Assembly (NCBI GenBank): GCA_016208105.1
Contig: JACQYS010000010.1
Coordinates: 122,994 to 186,993 of the forward strand
DNA length: 64,000 nt
Origin: Desulfovibrio sp.
GTDB lineage: Bacteria > Desulfobacterota > Desulfovibrionia > Desulfovibrionales > Desulfovibrionaceae
Direction: 5' to 3'
A program made the translations under genes and the position numbers. This document shows, piece by piece, positions 16,082 to 23,768 of this stretch (position 1 is its first letter; every line of letters begins with the position of its first letter). The notes beneath the pieces are model-generated. The model saw nothing but the letters and a program-made list of their open reading frames with translations, had not been told where the DNA came from and made no database searches.

Positions 16082-17632
16082 TCAGCCTCCGTAGGGGTCG
16101 TAGCTGGTGCGGGCGGTGGCTCCGCCAAGCCCGTCCAGCGGGTTGTAGTCCATGATGGCCCGCCCGGAAGGCTGGGCGTGTCCGTTTGCGGCCTGTTCCG
16201 GGAACCTGGCCCCGAGCTCCGGGTCCACGATGCGGGCCTGGCAATCGAGCATGTCGTCGTGGGCGGCAACGGGAAAGGCCTCGTATTCGTCCGCGATGAA
16301 CTCGGCCACCAGATCGCGGCTTTTCTTCTCGTGGTCCACGTAGAGGATGCGCGTGGGATGGAAGAACCGACCCTGCTCGTAGAGCGGCACCAGGCGCCGG
16401 ATGCGGTCCTCCTTGGGCATGGAGCCGCCGAGCTCCACTATGGGGAAGCGGTAGTTCTCCAGGGCCTGGAGGTATTTGATGTGCTCGATGTCGGCCTGCA
16501 TGCCGTACTGTTCATAGCCCACCTTGATGGGCCTGTATTGCCGGTGCAGGCGCAGGAGCGCTGCGGCCCGCTCGGTGAGGTTCAGGCGGTCGCGGATGCA
16601 GTCGATCTCGTAGTAGTTCTGGTCCGGCCCCAGGCCTATCACCTTCATCACCGTGTAGTCGCTGGCCTGCTTCTTCTTCCCGGCCGGGTCCACCAGGATG
16701 TAGACGTTTAATTCCCCCAGGTTCTTCGGCTCCCAGAACTGGAGCCACTCGCGCTTGAAGCCCTGGGCCTTGTCGGCCACGGGGTCCTGGAGCATCTGGC
16801 AGCCGAAGGTGTAGGGCCCCATGTCCCGGCGCTTCTTTATTAGCGTTTCGCGGCTCATGAGCACGGGCTCGCCGTCCACCGTGCCGTCGATGGTGGCCGG
16901 ATGGATGCGCGGGATGGCCGAGCCGCGCCGAATCATGGTGTGGTAGGTGTCGTTCGCGTGATAGCGGGTGCCGATGGTGCGCACCGTGCCGCCGTCGCTG
17001 CCCAAGGATTGCGAGAGCTCCCAGGCTTCGGTGACCTTACTGATCATGTCCGGGGAGGTGACGGATTCGCGGGTGACCACGTCGTCGTAAACCACCAGTC
17101 CGTAGTGCTTGGAGGTGGGCTGGCCGTCCACCAGGCCCCAGGCCTCGATGGTGGCCTCTTTGGGATTGCCTTGGCGGCGGACGATTATGCCGTCGTCCTC
17201 GCTCCACTTGGGGGCCTGTTTGCGCGGATGCTCCCAGAGGATGTCCGGGAAGAGCTCCTTCAGGGTTTCGTTTCCCTCGAACTCGCGCATGATCTGGCGC
17301 AGGAAGGCCTTGGCGATGGGCCGGGTGAAGCTGAACAGGCCCACGGTGATTTCCGGGTTGGCCAATACGTCCTGGATGGTCTTGCCGAAGGTGATGATGG
17401 TACTTTTGTAGTGCTCCCGGGCCCAGAGATCCAGGCGGCCGTCCGGCTCGTCCTGGACCTCTATGCACCGATCGTGCAGCCAGTCTCGCTGCATGTCTTT
17501 TCGGCCAAGAATTACCGTGAGCAGGAAGTACAGATCGGTCCTGCACAGGCGCCGGGCGGCCGTGGTGAAGCCTTCGCGGCCGCAGGTTTTGAACAGCTCA
17601 GCATACAAGGCCTCGCGTTCAAGCCGGTTCAT
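16082..17632 (-). CDS. terL: Phage terminase large subunit (ATPase-nuclease)
   Basis: The 516 residues hold the two terminase domains. ATPase: Walker-A-like REHYKST at 72-78, Walker B LVVYDDV ending at Asp183-Asp184. Nuclease: YILVDPAGKKKQASDYT with Asp315 and Asp325, and HDDMLD at 458-463. The enzyme packages phage DNA into capsids by ATP hydrolysis and cuts it. It overlaps the small-subunit gene by 14 bases. The gene seems intact although the portal and head genes that it would serve are absent here. Confidence 0.92.
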   Translation of the reverse strand: MNRLEREALYAELFKTCGREGFTTAARRLCRTDLYFLLTVILGRKDMQRDWLHDRCIEVQDEPDGRLDLWAREHYKSTIITFGKTIQDVLANPEITVGLFSFTRPIAKAFLRQIMREFEGNETLKELFPDILWEHPRKQAPKWSEDDGIIVRRQGNPKEATIEAWGLVDGQPTSKHYGLVVYDDVVTRESVTSPDMISKVTEAWELSQSLGSDGGTVRTIGTRYHANDTYHTMIRRGSAIPRIHPATIDGTVDGEPVLMSRETLIKKRRDMGPYTFGCQMLQDPVADKAQGFKREWLQFWEPKNLGELNVYILVDPAGKKKQASDYTVMKVIGLGPDQNYYEIDCIRDRLNLTERAAALLRLHRQYRPIKVGYEQYGMQADIEHIKYLQALENYRFPIVELGGSMPKEDRIRRLVPLYEQGRFFHPTRILYVDHEKKSRDLVAEFIADEYEAFPVAAHDDMLDCQARIVDPELGARFPEQAANGHAQPSGRAIMDYNPLDGLGGATARTSYDPYGG

Positions 17633-18269
17633 GGGAATCCTGCGCTTGTGTTTCGCCTGTTATTTCTTTGGGTTCGCTTCCGGCCTTTTGGGCATGGTTA
17701 CTATAAATATTACTAGTAACATCACTAGAAACGTTTGAATGGATGTCCTCCGGGGTGTCGCCCGGGACACCCTCGGAAACGGTGCCGGTGAGCATCTCAA
17801 GAATGGCCTCGGAGCGCGAACACAGGCCGTGCTCGTGCACCATGCGTCCCTTCACCACATGGTCCACCTGGTCCTTGAACATGCCCCGGTGCCTGCCGAT
17901 GAGCTCCAGGCTGCGGATGGCCCCGGAGGCGTCGAAGCTCCACAGCCCCTGGCCGTCCTCCTCCTGGTGGGCGCCGCGCTTTACGACCGGCACGGCCTGA
18001 AGGCAGCGCTCGGCCACGACCTTCAGGTTGTTGAGCACCCATTCGGCGGTGATGCCGGTATGTCTGGCCCGCTCGCTCATGGCCGCATCTATGGCCCGGC
18101 GCACCGGCGGCCTGGCCTTCATCTGCGAGGCCAGCTTGTTGGGATGGCGCGTGGTGGACCCGGCCCGCAGGCAGGCGGCGGAGCCATTCAAGTCCACCAG
18201 GTATTCCTGAACGAAGCGCTCCTCCAGCGGCGTTAAATCCCGAAAATTCGCAGGTTCCGCCACGCTCAC
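17619..18269 (-). CDS. terS: Phage terminase small subunit
   Basis: Starting at GTG 18269, which overlaps the stop codon of the upstream holin-like gene (GTGA), the protein has 216 residues. The N-terminal part, LTPLEERFVQEYLVDLNGSAACLRAGST, is the DNA-binding helix-turn-helix of the terminase_2 family, followed by KLASQMKARPPVRRAIDAAM. The C-terminal part is polar (Ser, Asn, Glu). The protein recognises packaging sites and recruits the large subunit, whose gene follows. Confidence 0.85.
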   Translation of the reverse strand: MSVAEPANFRDLTPLEERFVQEYLVDLNGSAACLRAGSTTRHPNKLASQMKARPPVRRAIDAAMSERARHTGITAEWVLNNLKVVAERCLQAVPVVKRGAHQEEDGQGLWSFDASGAIRSLELIGRHRGMFKDQVDHVVKGRMVHEHGLCSRSEAILEMLTGTVSEGVPGDTPEDIHSNVSSDVTSNIYSNHAQKAGSEPKEITGETQAQDSHEPA

Positions 18270-18535
18270 TTCCCGTCCGATTCCAGGCGGGTTTCCACCC
18301 GGGTCATTCGGTTGCCCAGGTCGTCCAGCTTGTCCCACTGGCGGGAGCTGTCCGCTTCGGCCTCGGCCTTGGTGCGGTACACCCGGGCCAAGGTGATCTG
18401 GCACTCCCCCTGGGTCTTCAAGATGTCCTTGATGGTGGTCTCGAGGCGCTCGATCCAGCGCTTGAGCATGTAGCCAAGGATGGCCAGCAGGATGGGATTA
18501 ACGATGAACGAGGCCGTGGCCATGGTTTCCATCAT
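18266..18535 (-). CDS. Small holin-like membrane/coiled-coil protein
   Basis: From ATG 18535 (overlapping the stop of the previous gene as ATGA) the protein has 89 residues: one hydrophobic segment (ATASFIVNPILLAILGYML) followed by a charged helical tail (KRWIERLETTIKDILKTQGE, then more Glu/Arg/Asp). Short proteins of this build in lysis modules are holins or hemolysin-XhlA-like accessory proteins. It sits between the papain-like gene and the terminase genes. The function is inferred from size, topology and place. Confidence 0.65.
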   Translation of the reverse strand: MMETMATASFIVNPILLAILGYMLKRWIERLETTIKDILKTQGECQITLARVYRTKAEAEADSSRQWDKLDDLGNRMTRVETRLESDGK

Positions 18536-19095
18536 CTGGCCACCTCGATCTCGCGCAGAACGCCGTCGAACCACACGGGGATGTCGCCCGGGCGCGCGGC
18601 CTCGCCGTTGCGATGGGCTTTTAATCTCGCGATACCCCCCTGTTCCAACGCCCTGGCCGCGAACTCCGAGCAGAAATACCGGTTGGCCCCCTCGCTCACC
18701 CGCCCCAGGGCGTTGGCGAAAAGGCCCGCGTAGTCGTAGCGCACGCCCTTGCCGCATTCATCCAGGGCGAAGCTCTTCACCCTGGCCTGAATGTCCGCGG
18801 TGAGATCCAGCGGCCTGAAGGCGAACACGCGCCCGTTATAGCCTGCCATGCGCTCGCTCAGGTGGCGCATCTCAAGCCCGGTGGCCAACGCCTCGATAAC
18901 GTCCACGCGTTCGATGCTTAAGGGGTCCAGCTCGCGTACCACGAGGGATGCGTGGCTGAACTCGGTGAACAGGCGGATGGCGCGGCCCAACAGGTCGTTG
19001 CCCTGCCAGAGGATAACTGTGCCGGTGGCCAGCCAGGGGCGGATGGCGTCGTAGGCGTATGTGGGCGCGCCCATGCCGGAATGGGGGTTATGCAC
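18532..19095 (-). CDS. Permuted papain-like (YiiX/NlpC-P60-type) hydrolase
   Basis: The 187-residue protein carries the order typical of circularly permuted papain-like enzymes: His48 in FSHASLVV, Glu68 in VIEALATG, then Cys142 in YFCSEFAARALE. Family members cleave amide or thioester bonds, some in cell walls. Its neighbours, a transglycosylase and a holin-like protein, suggest a part in lysis. The start is a GTG at 19095 that overlaps the stop of a 30-codon frame; GGAGGAG lies 11 bases upstream. ATG at residue 8 is an alternative. No signal peptide is seen. Confidence 0.75.
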   Translation of the reverse strand: MHNPHSGMGAPTYAYDAIRPWLATGTVILWQGNDLLGRAIRLFTEFSHASLVVRELDPLSIERVDVIEALATGLEMRHLSERMAGYNGRVFAFRPLDLTADIQARVKSFALDECGKGVRYDYAGLFANALGRVSEGANRYFCSEFAARALEQGGIARLKAHRNGEAARPGDIPVWFDGVLREIEVAR

Positions 19096-19180
19096 GGGAT
19101 GTTGTCTCCTCCGGGATCGCCCGTGCGGCCAGCACGGACACCACGCCCATGACCAGCTTGCGCGAGGCCAGATTGTTCAC
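19088..19180 (-). CDS. Possible 30-residue phage peptide in lysis module
   Basis: A short frame from GTG 19180 (MNNLASRKLVMGVV then SVLAARAIPEET) is preceded by AAGGAG at the stop of the transglycosylase gene and overlaps the start of the next gene (GTGCATAA). The position, coupling and hydrophobic middle suggest a translated peptide, perhaps the remnant of a small membrane protein; the sequence alone does not prove it. Confidence 0.4.
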   Translation of the reverse strand: MNNLASRKLVMGVVSVLAARAIPEETTSRA

Positions 19181-19184
19181 GGAC

Positions 19185-19652
19185 TTACTCCTTGCCGGGC
19201 CAGACGCCGCCCAGGGCGGCCAGGACCTTGGCAGGATAGGTGTTTTTTTCGTTGTGGCGGTTGCCGGGGCCCCCGTTGTAGGCCCGGCAGATGCACTCCC
19301 AGGATTCGCAGGCGTAGCGGTCGCGCAGGCGGGAGAGGTAACGGCAGCCCCATTCGAGGCCGATGGCGGGAGTCAGGAGGGAGGTAAACGCACCTGCGAA
19401 TCCGAGAGTGCGGGCGGTTTCGCCCATTATCTGCATGAGCCCCCAGGAGGTGGCCCTGCCCTTCCCTTCAGCTTCGGGAAGATTCTGTTGACGGATGTAG
19501 CGGTTGAAAAAGGCTGGTTCGTAGCGGGTGGCGCCTGTTTTACCGGCAGACTCCACCGTGACGATGGCTCGAACCAGCCTGGGCGGGAGGTTGTGTTTCT
19601 TGGCGGCCGCTTCGGCAAGGGATGTGATGTCGCCGGTAACCATGGGCCGCAT
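19185..19652 (-). CDS. Phage lytic transglycosylase (SLT domain)
   Basis: The 155-residue protein is a single SLT (goose-lysozyme-like) domain: catalytic Glu34 in VTVESAGKTG, then ATSWGLMQIMGETARTLGF, then WECICRAYNGGPGN. It cleaves the glycan strands of peptidoglycan. No signal peptide is present, so it would need a holin for access to the wall, or act from the virion. It is the first gene of the remaining phage transcription unit. ATG at 19643 is an alternative start. Confidence 0.85.
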   Translation of the reverse strand: MRPMVTGDITSLAEAAAKKHNLPPRLVRAIVTVESAGKTGATRYEPAFFNRYIRQQNLPEAEGKGRATSWGLMQIMGETARTLGFAGAFTSLLTPAIGLEWGCRYLSRLRDRYACESWECICRAYNGGPGNRHNEKNTYPAKVLAALGGVWPGKE

Positions 19653-19682
19653 TCAGCCATGATCCGGCCCGGCTGTGCAGCG

Positions 19683-19702
19683 GAAGAATTGAGAGGAATC
19701 GG
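19683..19702. repeat. Left copy of 20-bp direct repeat flanking AT-rich island
   Basis: GAAGAATTGAGAGGAATCGG occurs here and again at 21153-21172. The likeness continues for ~20 bases to the right with scattered changes and weakly to the left (ATCCGGCCC). The two copies bracket the AT-rich RDD gene. Confidence 0.8.
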
Positions 19703-19813
19703 GAGATTTCGGGAGGTTCTGAAATTATCGGATGGGAATTCGAGAGGCAGACATTGGAAAACTACAGTCAAACCGGCCACTGGTTATCGTTGACCAGAAT
19801 GAAATCGTATAGT

Positions 19814-19839
19814 AGATATTTTCTCAGCTGAAAATATCT
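19814..19839. promoter_or_regulatory. Perfect 10-bp inverted repeat upstream of RDD gene
   Basis: AGATATTTTC, a 6-base spacer and GAAAATATCT form a perfect inverted repeat ending 17 bases before the GTG start of the RDD gene. It may be an operator, or a hairpin in the leader. Confidence 0.55.
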
Positions 19840-19856
19840 ACCTGGAAGTTACCATC

Positions 19857-20873
19857 GTGCCAGAGCAGCATAATAGCACAATAACGCCCGTGAGATGGTA
19901 TTGGCCGGATGTCACCACTGAGCGTGGAGCAAACAGAGCGGTCCTCTATGGAGCGTTGTCATCCTCCTGGCAGTGTATTGATTCATTATTAATTTGCATG
20001 AACTTAATAAATGAATCTGCTATAGAAACAATTTACGATTCTATAGTGCCAACTATGATATTTATTTCTGCTGTTATTTATGCATTCCTGTCTTATAAAT
20101 TAATCACAAAGAACAGCTTAAAAGCGTCTATATTTATTCTTGTCATGTCTACGTTAATATTTGTAAATAATGTTATCCATTACAATGGTCTTGATCCTAC
20201 AGACATTATAACAACATTTGAATTTGCAGTAGTATTCGTGTTTTCTATTCATGGCGTGCGAGGAGCATTAAAAATACATAACAATAATAAAATGAAGCAA
20301 ACCGAGCAAAACAGTACACGCAATTATACTGACACGACCCCACACCCATGGAGACGGCATTTTGCAAGATATTTTGATTGTCACTTAGTACTTATTCTCC
20401 TGCTGCTAATCATGTATAATTTTATTGATCTCAATAAAGTTATTTATAACTATATTCACATTTCTGGCACAAGAGAAATTTTTTTCGATTATATATTCTT
20501 ATTTGTTTTTTCTGTAGGCATATCAACACCTCTAATTGCCATATCTATAGGTATCACTGGAAGCACACCCGGAAAAATGCTTTATGGAATTAAAGTGCTC
20601 GGGCCTGACAAAAGACCAATTGGATTCGTTAATGCCTTGTGTCGCGAGCTAACAATAATTGTCAAAGGCGTATTCTTCTACATACCACTAATATCATCTT
20701 TATATTCCTTAGCGTCTTATTTCGAACTCAAAAAAAGAGGACATTGCCCCTGGGACACTAAATATGTTATTGCACAACGTCCAGGCTCACCGTCTGAAAC
20801 ATTAAGGAATATGATTGGATTTTTAATCCACACAGCAATGTTATTGTTTTTAAATTACAATTATTATCAATGA
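19857..20873 (+). CDS. RDD-domain membrane protein, AT-rich (acquired)
   Basis: The 338-residue protein has about eight to nine hydrophobic segments. Residues 1-~155 hold four, without recognisable family. Residues ~165-310 form an RDD domain: RRHFARYFDCHLV, then GSTPGKMLYGIKVLG and NALCRELTIIVKG, followed by a last membrane segment. RDD proteins are small transporters or channels, some for Na+ or for compatible solutes, mostly uncharacterised. Base and codon use (many AT-ending codons such as AAT, ATA and TTA) differ sharply from all neighbours, which indicates recent transfer. The GTG start has GGAAG upstream. Confidence 0.8.
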   Translation: MPEQHNSTITPVRWYWPDVTTERGANRAVLYGALSSSWQCIDSLLICMNLINESAIETIYDSIVPTMIFISAVIYAFLSYKLITKNSLKASIFILVMSTLIFVNNVIHYNGLDPTDIITTFEFAVVFVFSIHGVRGALKIHNNNKMKQTEQNSTRNYTDTTPHPWRRHFARYFDCHLVLILLLLIMYNFIDLNKVIYNYIHISGTREIFFDYIFLFVFSVGISTPLIAISIGITGSTPGKMLYGIKVLGPDKRPIGFVNALCRELTIIVKGVFFYIPLISSLYSLASYFELKKRGHCPWDTKYVIAQRPGSPSETLRNMIGFLIHTAMLLFLNYNYYQ

Positions 20874-21152
20874 TAATCAACTTAAACTGCAGCAGTGTAT
20901 TATAAAATTAACATACAGAACTAATCGCTGCATACCAGTAAAATATAATAAACTATTACCACCAAGTAAGGCTTGATTTTCTCCAGATAACAATAGCGTG
21001 TGAGTATCAGAACTCCAATTATTCAACGGCCAGGAATTGGGGAATGTTCAACAGGAATTACAGCCCATTGAGCAGTCGCCACGCCTGCCCGCGCAAGGCC
21101 CGTTCTTCTGGCTCACGCCACAAAGCGTTCTAATCCGGCCCTCTACGGTAAA
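20874..21152. other. Gene-free AT-rich tail of the island
   Basis: No gene or known element was found. The AT-rich composition continues to about 21000 and returns to the local level before the right repeat copy. Confidence 0.5.
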
Positions 21153-21172
21153 GAAGAATTGAGAGGAATCGG
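21153..21172. repeat. Right copy of 20-bp direct repeat flanking AT-rich island
   Basis: Identical to 19683-19702, with extended imperfect likeness on both sides. It lies about 40 bases from the end of a phosphoesterase pseudogene. Confidence 0.8.
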
Positions 21173-21212
21173 TACGTTTTGGTAGGTTTGGCCACCTCCT
21201 CATCCACCCCGC

Positions 21213-21428
21213 CTAGGAACCACCCACAGTAACGGCAAGGCAGTCCCAGAATACCTGGAAGGTGCGCTGGGTCACCTCGCAGTCGTGTGCGCTGCGTCCC
21301 TCGAACGCTTCTGCGAACGCCTTTTTCCGTGGCTCGCAGGTGACGAGCCCCTGATACATCTCCTGCCAGCCCTTGGATGAGCGAATCCCCCTGCCGTAGG
21401 TGTGCGGGTACGTGTATTCGGTTCCCAC
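21213..21428 (-). pseudogene. C-terminal remnant of a metallophosphoesterase gene
   Basis: The frame encodes ~71 residues (EYTYPHTYGRGIRSSKGWQE.., ending FQVFWDCLAVTVGGS) that match the last ~75 residues of the intact phosphoesterase at 23769-25226 (EYTYSKAYGRGLRSAKDWQE.., FQIFWDGLAVTVGEAGGAL). A TGA lies four codons upstream of the first matching residue and the catalytic domain is missing, so this is a 5'-deleted copy. Confidence 0.85.
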
Positions 21429-21752
21429 CCTGAACCTTCACCTTGAACCTACGACCATGCCGCTCCCTGTGAACCCATCGCCAGGATTATGATCGGCATA
21501 TTTTCCATATTCATCCGTTTTTCCCGTTACCCTACCTTGCACTCGCCTGCTGGAGAAGCCACAGTGATAAACCGAACAAGAAATCTTCATGGAGCGTGCA
21601 TGGCCCGCGCGGAAATCATTCGAGCCTAGGCTCATAAGAGTATATCGTTTTTCAGGATTAAACGTTGTTTATATTCCAACTGTGATGTATAATTATTGTT
21701 CTTTCGCCGTAAGGGCCACACTCGAACATGCATCAGGAGAAGGTCTCCGAGT
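21429..21752. other. Gene-free stretch upstream of receiver-TPR gene
   Basis: No supportable gene. The right half (21640-21700) is AT-rich and could hold the promoter of the gene at 21753. The left half gives no further match to the phosphoesterase genes. Confidence 0.5.
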
Positions 21753-22838
21753 ATGAGATTCGACCCCAGAGAGCTTTCTGTCGCTGTTTTATCCGGCAAT
21801 GCCCACCATTCGTCCATCGACAGAGGCATTCTCACCCGCATGTTGTTTCAAAACGTGCGCGCCTATCCGTCGCTCGATAAATCCATGCAGCATCTGCGTG
21901 CCGGCCAGGCCAACATCGCCCTGATCGATTCCCAGCTCTCCGACATGGATGGGCTGGAGTGCCTTCGCCGCATATCAAAAGACCAGACCCTTGCGGTGAA
22001 GGCGCTGGTGATGGTTACGAGCGAATGCAACCGCGAATACGTGATGGACGCCGTGTCCGCCGGATGCTCGGGCTACGTTATCCGCCCCTACTCCCAGGAG
22101 ACCATTGAAAAACACATCCGCTCCGCCTGGAATTCGCTTTCCGCCGGGGAGATAGAGGAAGAAATGCTCGACAATGCCAAGGAGGCATTGAGAAACGGAG
22201 ACTTTGACACCGCGATAGATGGTTTCGAGGAAGTGGTCGCCGAAGAGAACGAGGCGCTCAAGTATTTCAACATGGGCATGGACTATTTGCGCGCAAAGAG
22301 TTTCGGGCGCGCCATAATAGCCTTCAACAAGGCAGTGGCTCTGAACGAACTCTACGCCGAGGCCTACCGCGGGCTGGCCTATGCCAACAAGGGCAAAGGC
22401 AATGACGAGGCGTACCAGGCCCACCTCAAGCGTGCTGCGGACCTTTTTGCCATGCAGGACAAGTTAAAAGAACTCAAGGAAGTCTTCGTTGAGATATTAA
22501 AGGACGATCCGGAGGCGGTGAACCCCTACAACAGCCTCGGGGTGAAACTCAGACGCAGCGGTGATTACCTGGGCGCCATACACGCCTACACCCAGGCCCT
22601 GGAAGTGACCCCCCAGGACGAGAACCTCCACTACAACATAGCCAAGGCGCATATTTTCGGGAACGAGAATGGCAAGGCCCTGGATCATTTGAACAAGGCT
22701 CTGACCATCCGGTCGGACTTCCAGGAAGCGGCCAACCTGATCCGCAAAATCAATTCCGGAATCATGGAGGAATCCACGCCGGGCTACCTTCCCAAACCGT
22801 GGAGTTCAGGAAAAGGCAGCAACCTGCTCATCGACTAG
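21753..22838 (+). CDS. Receiver-like domain fused to TPR repeats (signalling adaptor)
   Basis: From ATG 21753 the protein has 361 residues. Residues 8-~128 have a receiver fold: phosphoacceptor-type Asp59 in ALIDSQLSDMDG and Thr89 in VMVTSE, but the acidic pair is replaced (AVLSGN) and the conserved lysine is Arg111 (GYVIRPYS). Phosphorylation is therefore doubtful. Residues ~145-350 are TPR repeats (ALKYFNMGMDYLRAKSFGRAI, PYNSLGVKLRRSGDYLGAI). Such proteins act as protein-binding adaptors in signalling. The next gene and 30198-31559 have related TPR parts. AGGAGAAGG lies 14-20 bases upstream. Confidence 0.8.
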   Translation: MRFDPRELSVAVLSGNAHHSSIDRGILTRMLFQNVRAYPSLDKSMQHLRAGQANIALIDSQLSDMDGLECLRRISKDQTLAVKALVMVTSECNREYVMDAVSAGCSGYVIRPYSQETIEKHIRSAWNSLSAGEIEEEMLDNAKEALRNGDFDTAIDGFEEVVAEENEALKYFNMGMDYLRAKSFGRAIIAFNKAVALNELYAEAYRGLAYANKGKGNDEAYQAHLKRAADLFAMQDKLKELKEVFVEILKDDPEAVNPYNSLGVKLRRSGDYLGAIHAYTQALEVTPQDENLHYNIAKAHIFGNENGKALDHLNKALTIRSDFQEAANLIRKINSGIMEESTPGYLPKPWSSGKGSNLLID

Positions 22839-22928
22839 CGTCCGTAAGGCCGACCAGGGCTTGCGCATCAGTGGCGCCAGCCGCATGATCGCTCATCGTA
22901 TCAGGACTTACCCGGATCAGGTTTTCTC

Positions 22929-23711
22929 ATGGATGCAACCTGCATAAAACTCTACGGCGTCTTTTCCCGGGAACAGGAAGTAACCCTGGGCACAGGCACC
23001 ACCAAGCGGAAATCAGTGTCCAAGACCTCCTGGTTCGCCAAGGAAATCTCCGGCAACAAGGTGGAAATGCGCAGCCTGGACATGCACTTGCGCATACAGG
23101 GCGCGCTTACCGTTCTGGACAAGGAGGCCGTGCTCGACGACTTCACTCCCGAGCCGCAGCTGACCTACAAGCTCTTAAGCAGCCCGCTCATGAAGGGCGA
23201 CAGCTACCGGGAGCAAGGCAACCACGCAAGCGCCGTACGCGAGTACGAAAAGGTTCGCAGCATCGATGACGCCAACATCCGGGCCCTTTTCGGAATGGGG
23301 ATTTCCCTGCTCGCGCTCGGGAAAACGCAAAAGGCTCAGTACGTTTTCAACGATCTCATCAAACTGAACGAAGCTTTCCAGGAGCAGCACAAGCATCTCT
23401 TCAATGAACTGGGCATAAGCCTTCGCCGCCGGGGGCTCATCGAGGAGACCCTTCGCTATTACTTCAAGGCCCAGGAGATGTCCCCGGAGGACGAGAACCT
23501 TCAATTCAACATCGCCAGGGCCTACTTCGAAGGGGACGACCTGGACAACGCCATCACACACCTGCTGAACGCCCTTGAGATCAACTGCTCTTTGGAATCC
23601 GCCCTGAAATTCGCCAGGTTCATCCTGGAAAAGGAGCTGCTGGCCTTTGGCGATGCCAGGACCTCCCGGCTGAACTCATATGTGAGCCCTGCGAGCGAGA
23701 CCACGGCATAA
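22929..23711 (+). CDS. TPR-repeat protein, partner of receiver-TPR gene
   Basis: The 260-residue protein has ~85 N-terminal residues of unknown kind (VFSREQEVTLGTGTTKRKSV, VEMRSLDMHLRIQGALTVL) followed by TPR repeats from ~85 (MKGDSYREQGNHASAVREYE, LFNELGISLRRRGLIEETLR). The segment SPEDENLQFNIARAYFEGDD closely resembles TPQDENLHYNIAKAHIFGNE of the gene before. The two genes are 90 bases apart and probably form one unit. The N-terminal part seems to replace the receiver domain. Function unknown; protein-protein contact is likely. Confidence 0.75.
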   Translation: MDATCIKLYGVFSREQEVTLGTGTTKRKSVSKTSWFAKEISGNKVEMRSLDMHLRIQGALTVLDKEAVLDDFTPEPQLTYKLLSSPLMKGDSYREQGNHASAVREYEKVRSIDDANIRALFGMGISLLALGKTQKAQYVFNDLIKLNEAFQEQHKHLFNELGISLRRRGLIEETLRYYFKAQEMSPEDENLQFNIARAYFEGDDLDNAITHLLNALEINCSLESALKFARFILEKELLAFGDARTSRLNSYVSPASETTA

Positions 23712-23768
23712 GCAACCTGTACGCTGCTGCGACCGCTCCCGCAAAAAACCACCCTCCTCACATCCCGT

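Larger units (their letters stand above)
7902..19660 (-). mobile_element. Degenerate prophage (lysis, terminase, tail-fibre remnant)
   Basis: Phage-type genes run on the minus strand: transglycosylase, permuted papain-like protein, holin-like protein, terminase small and large subunits, then a set of tail-fibre/adhesin genes. No integrase, repressor, replication, portal, capsid or tail-tube genes are present, and one fibre gene is truncated, so a large internal deletion is likely. Two plus-strand cargo loci (11686-12199 and 14748-15422) interrupt the array. Boundaries are set by the outermost phage-type genes; no attachment sites were found. Confidence 0.85.
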
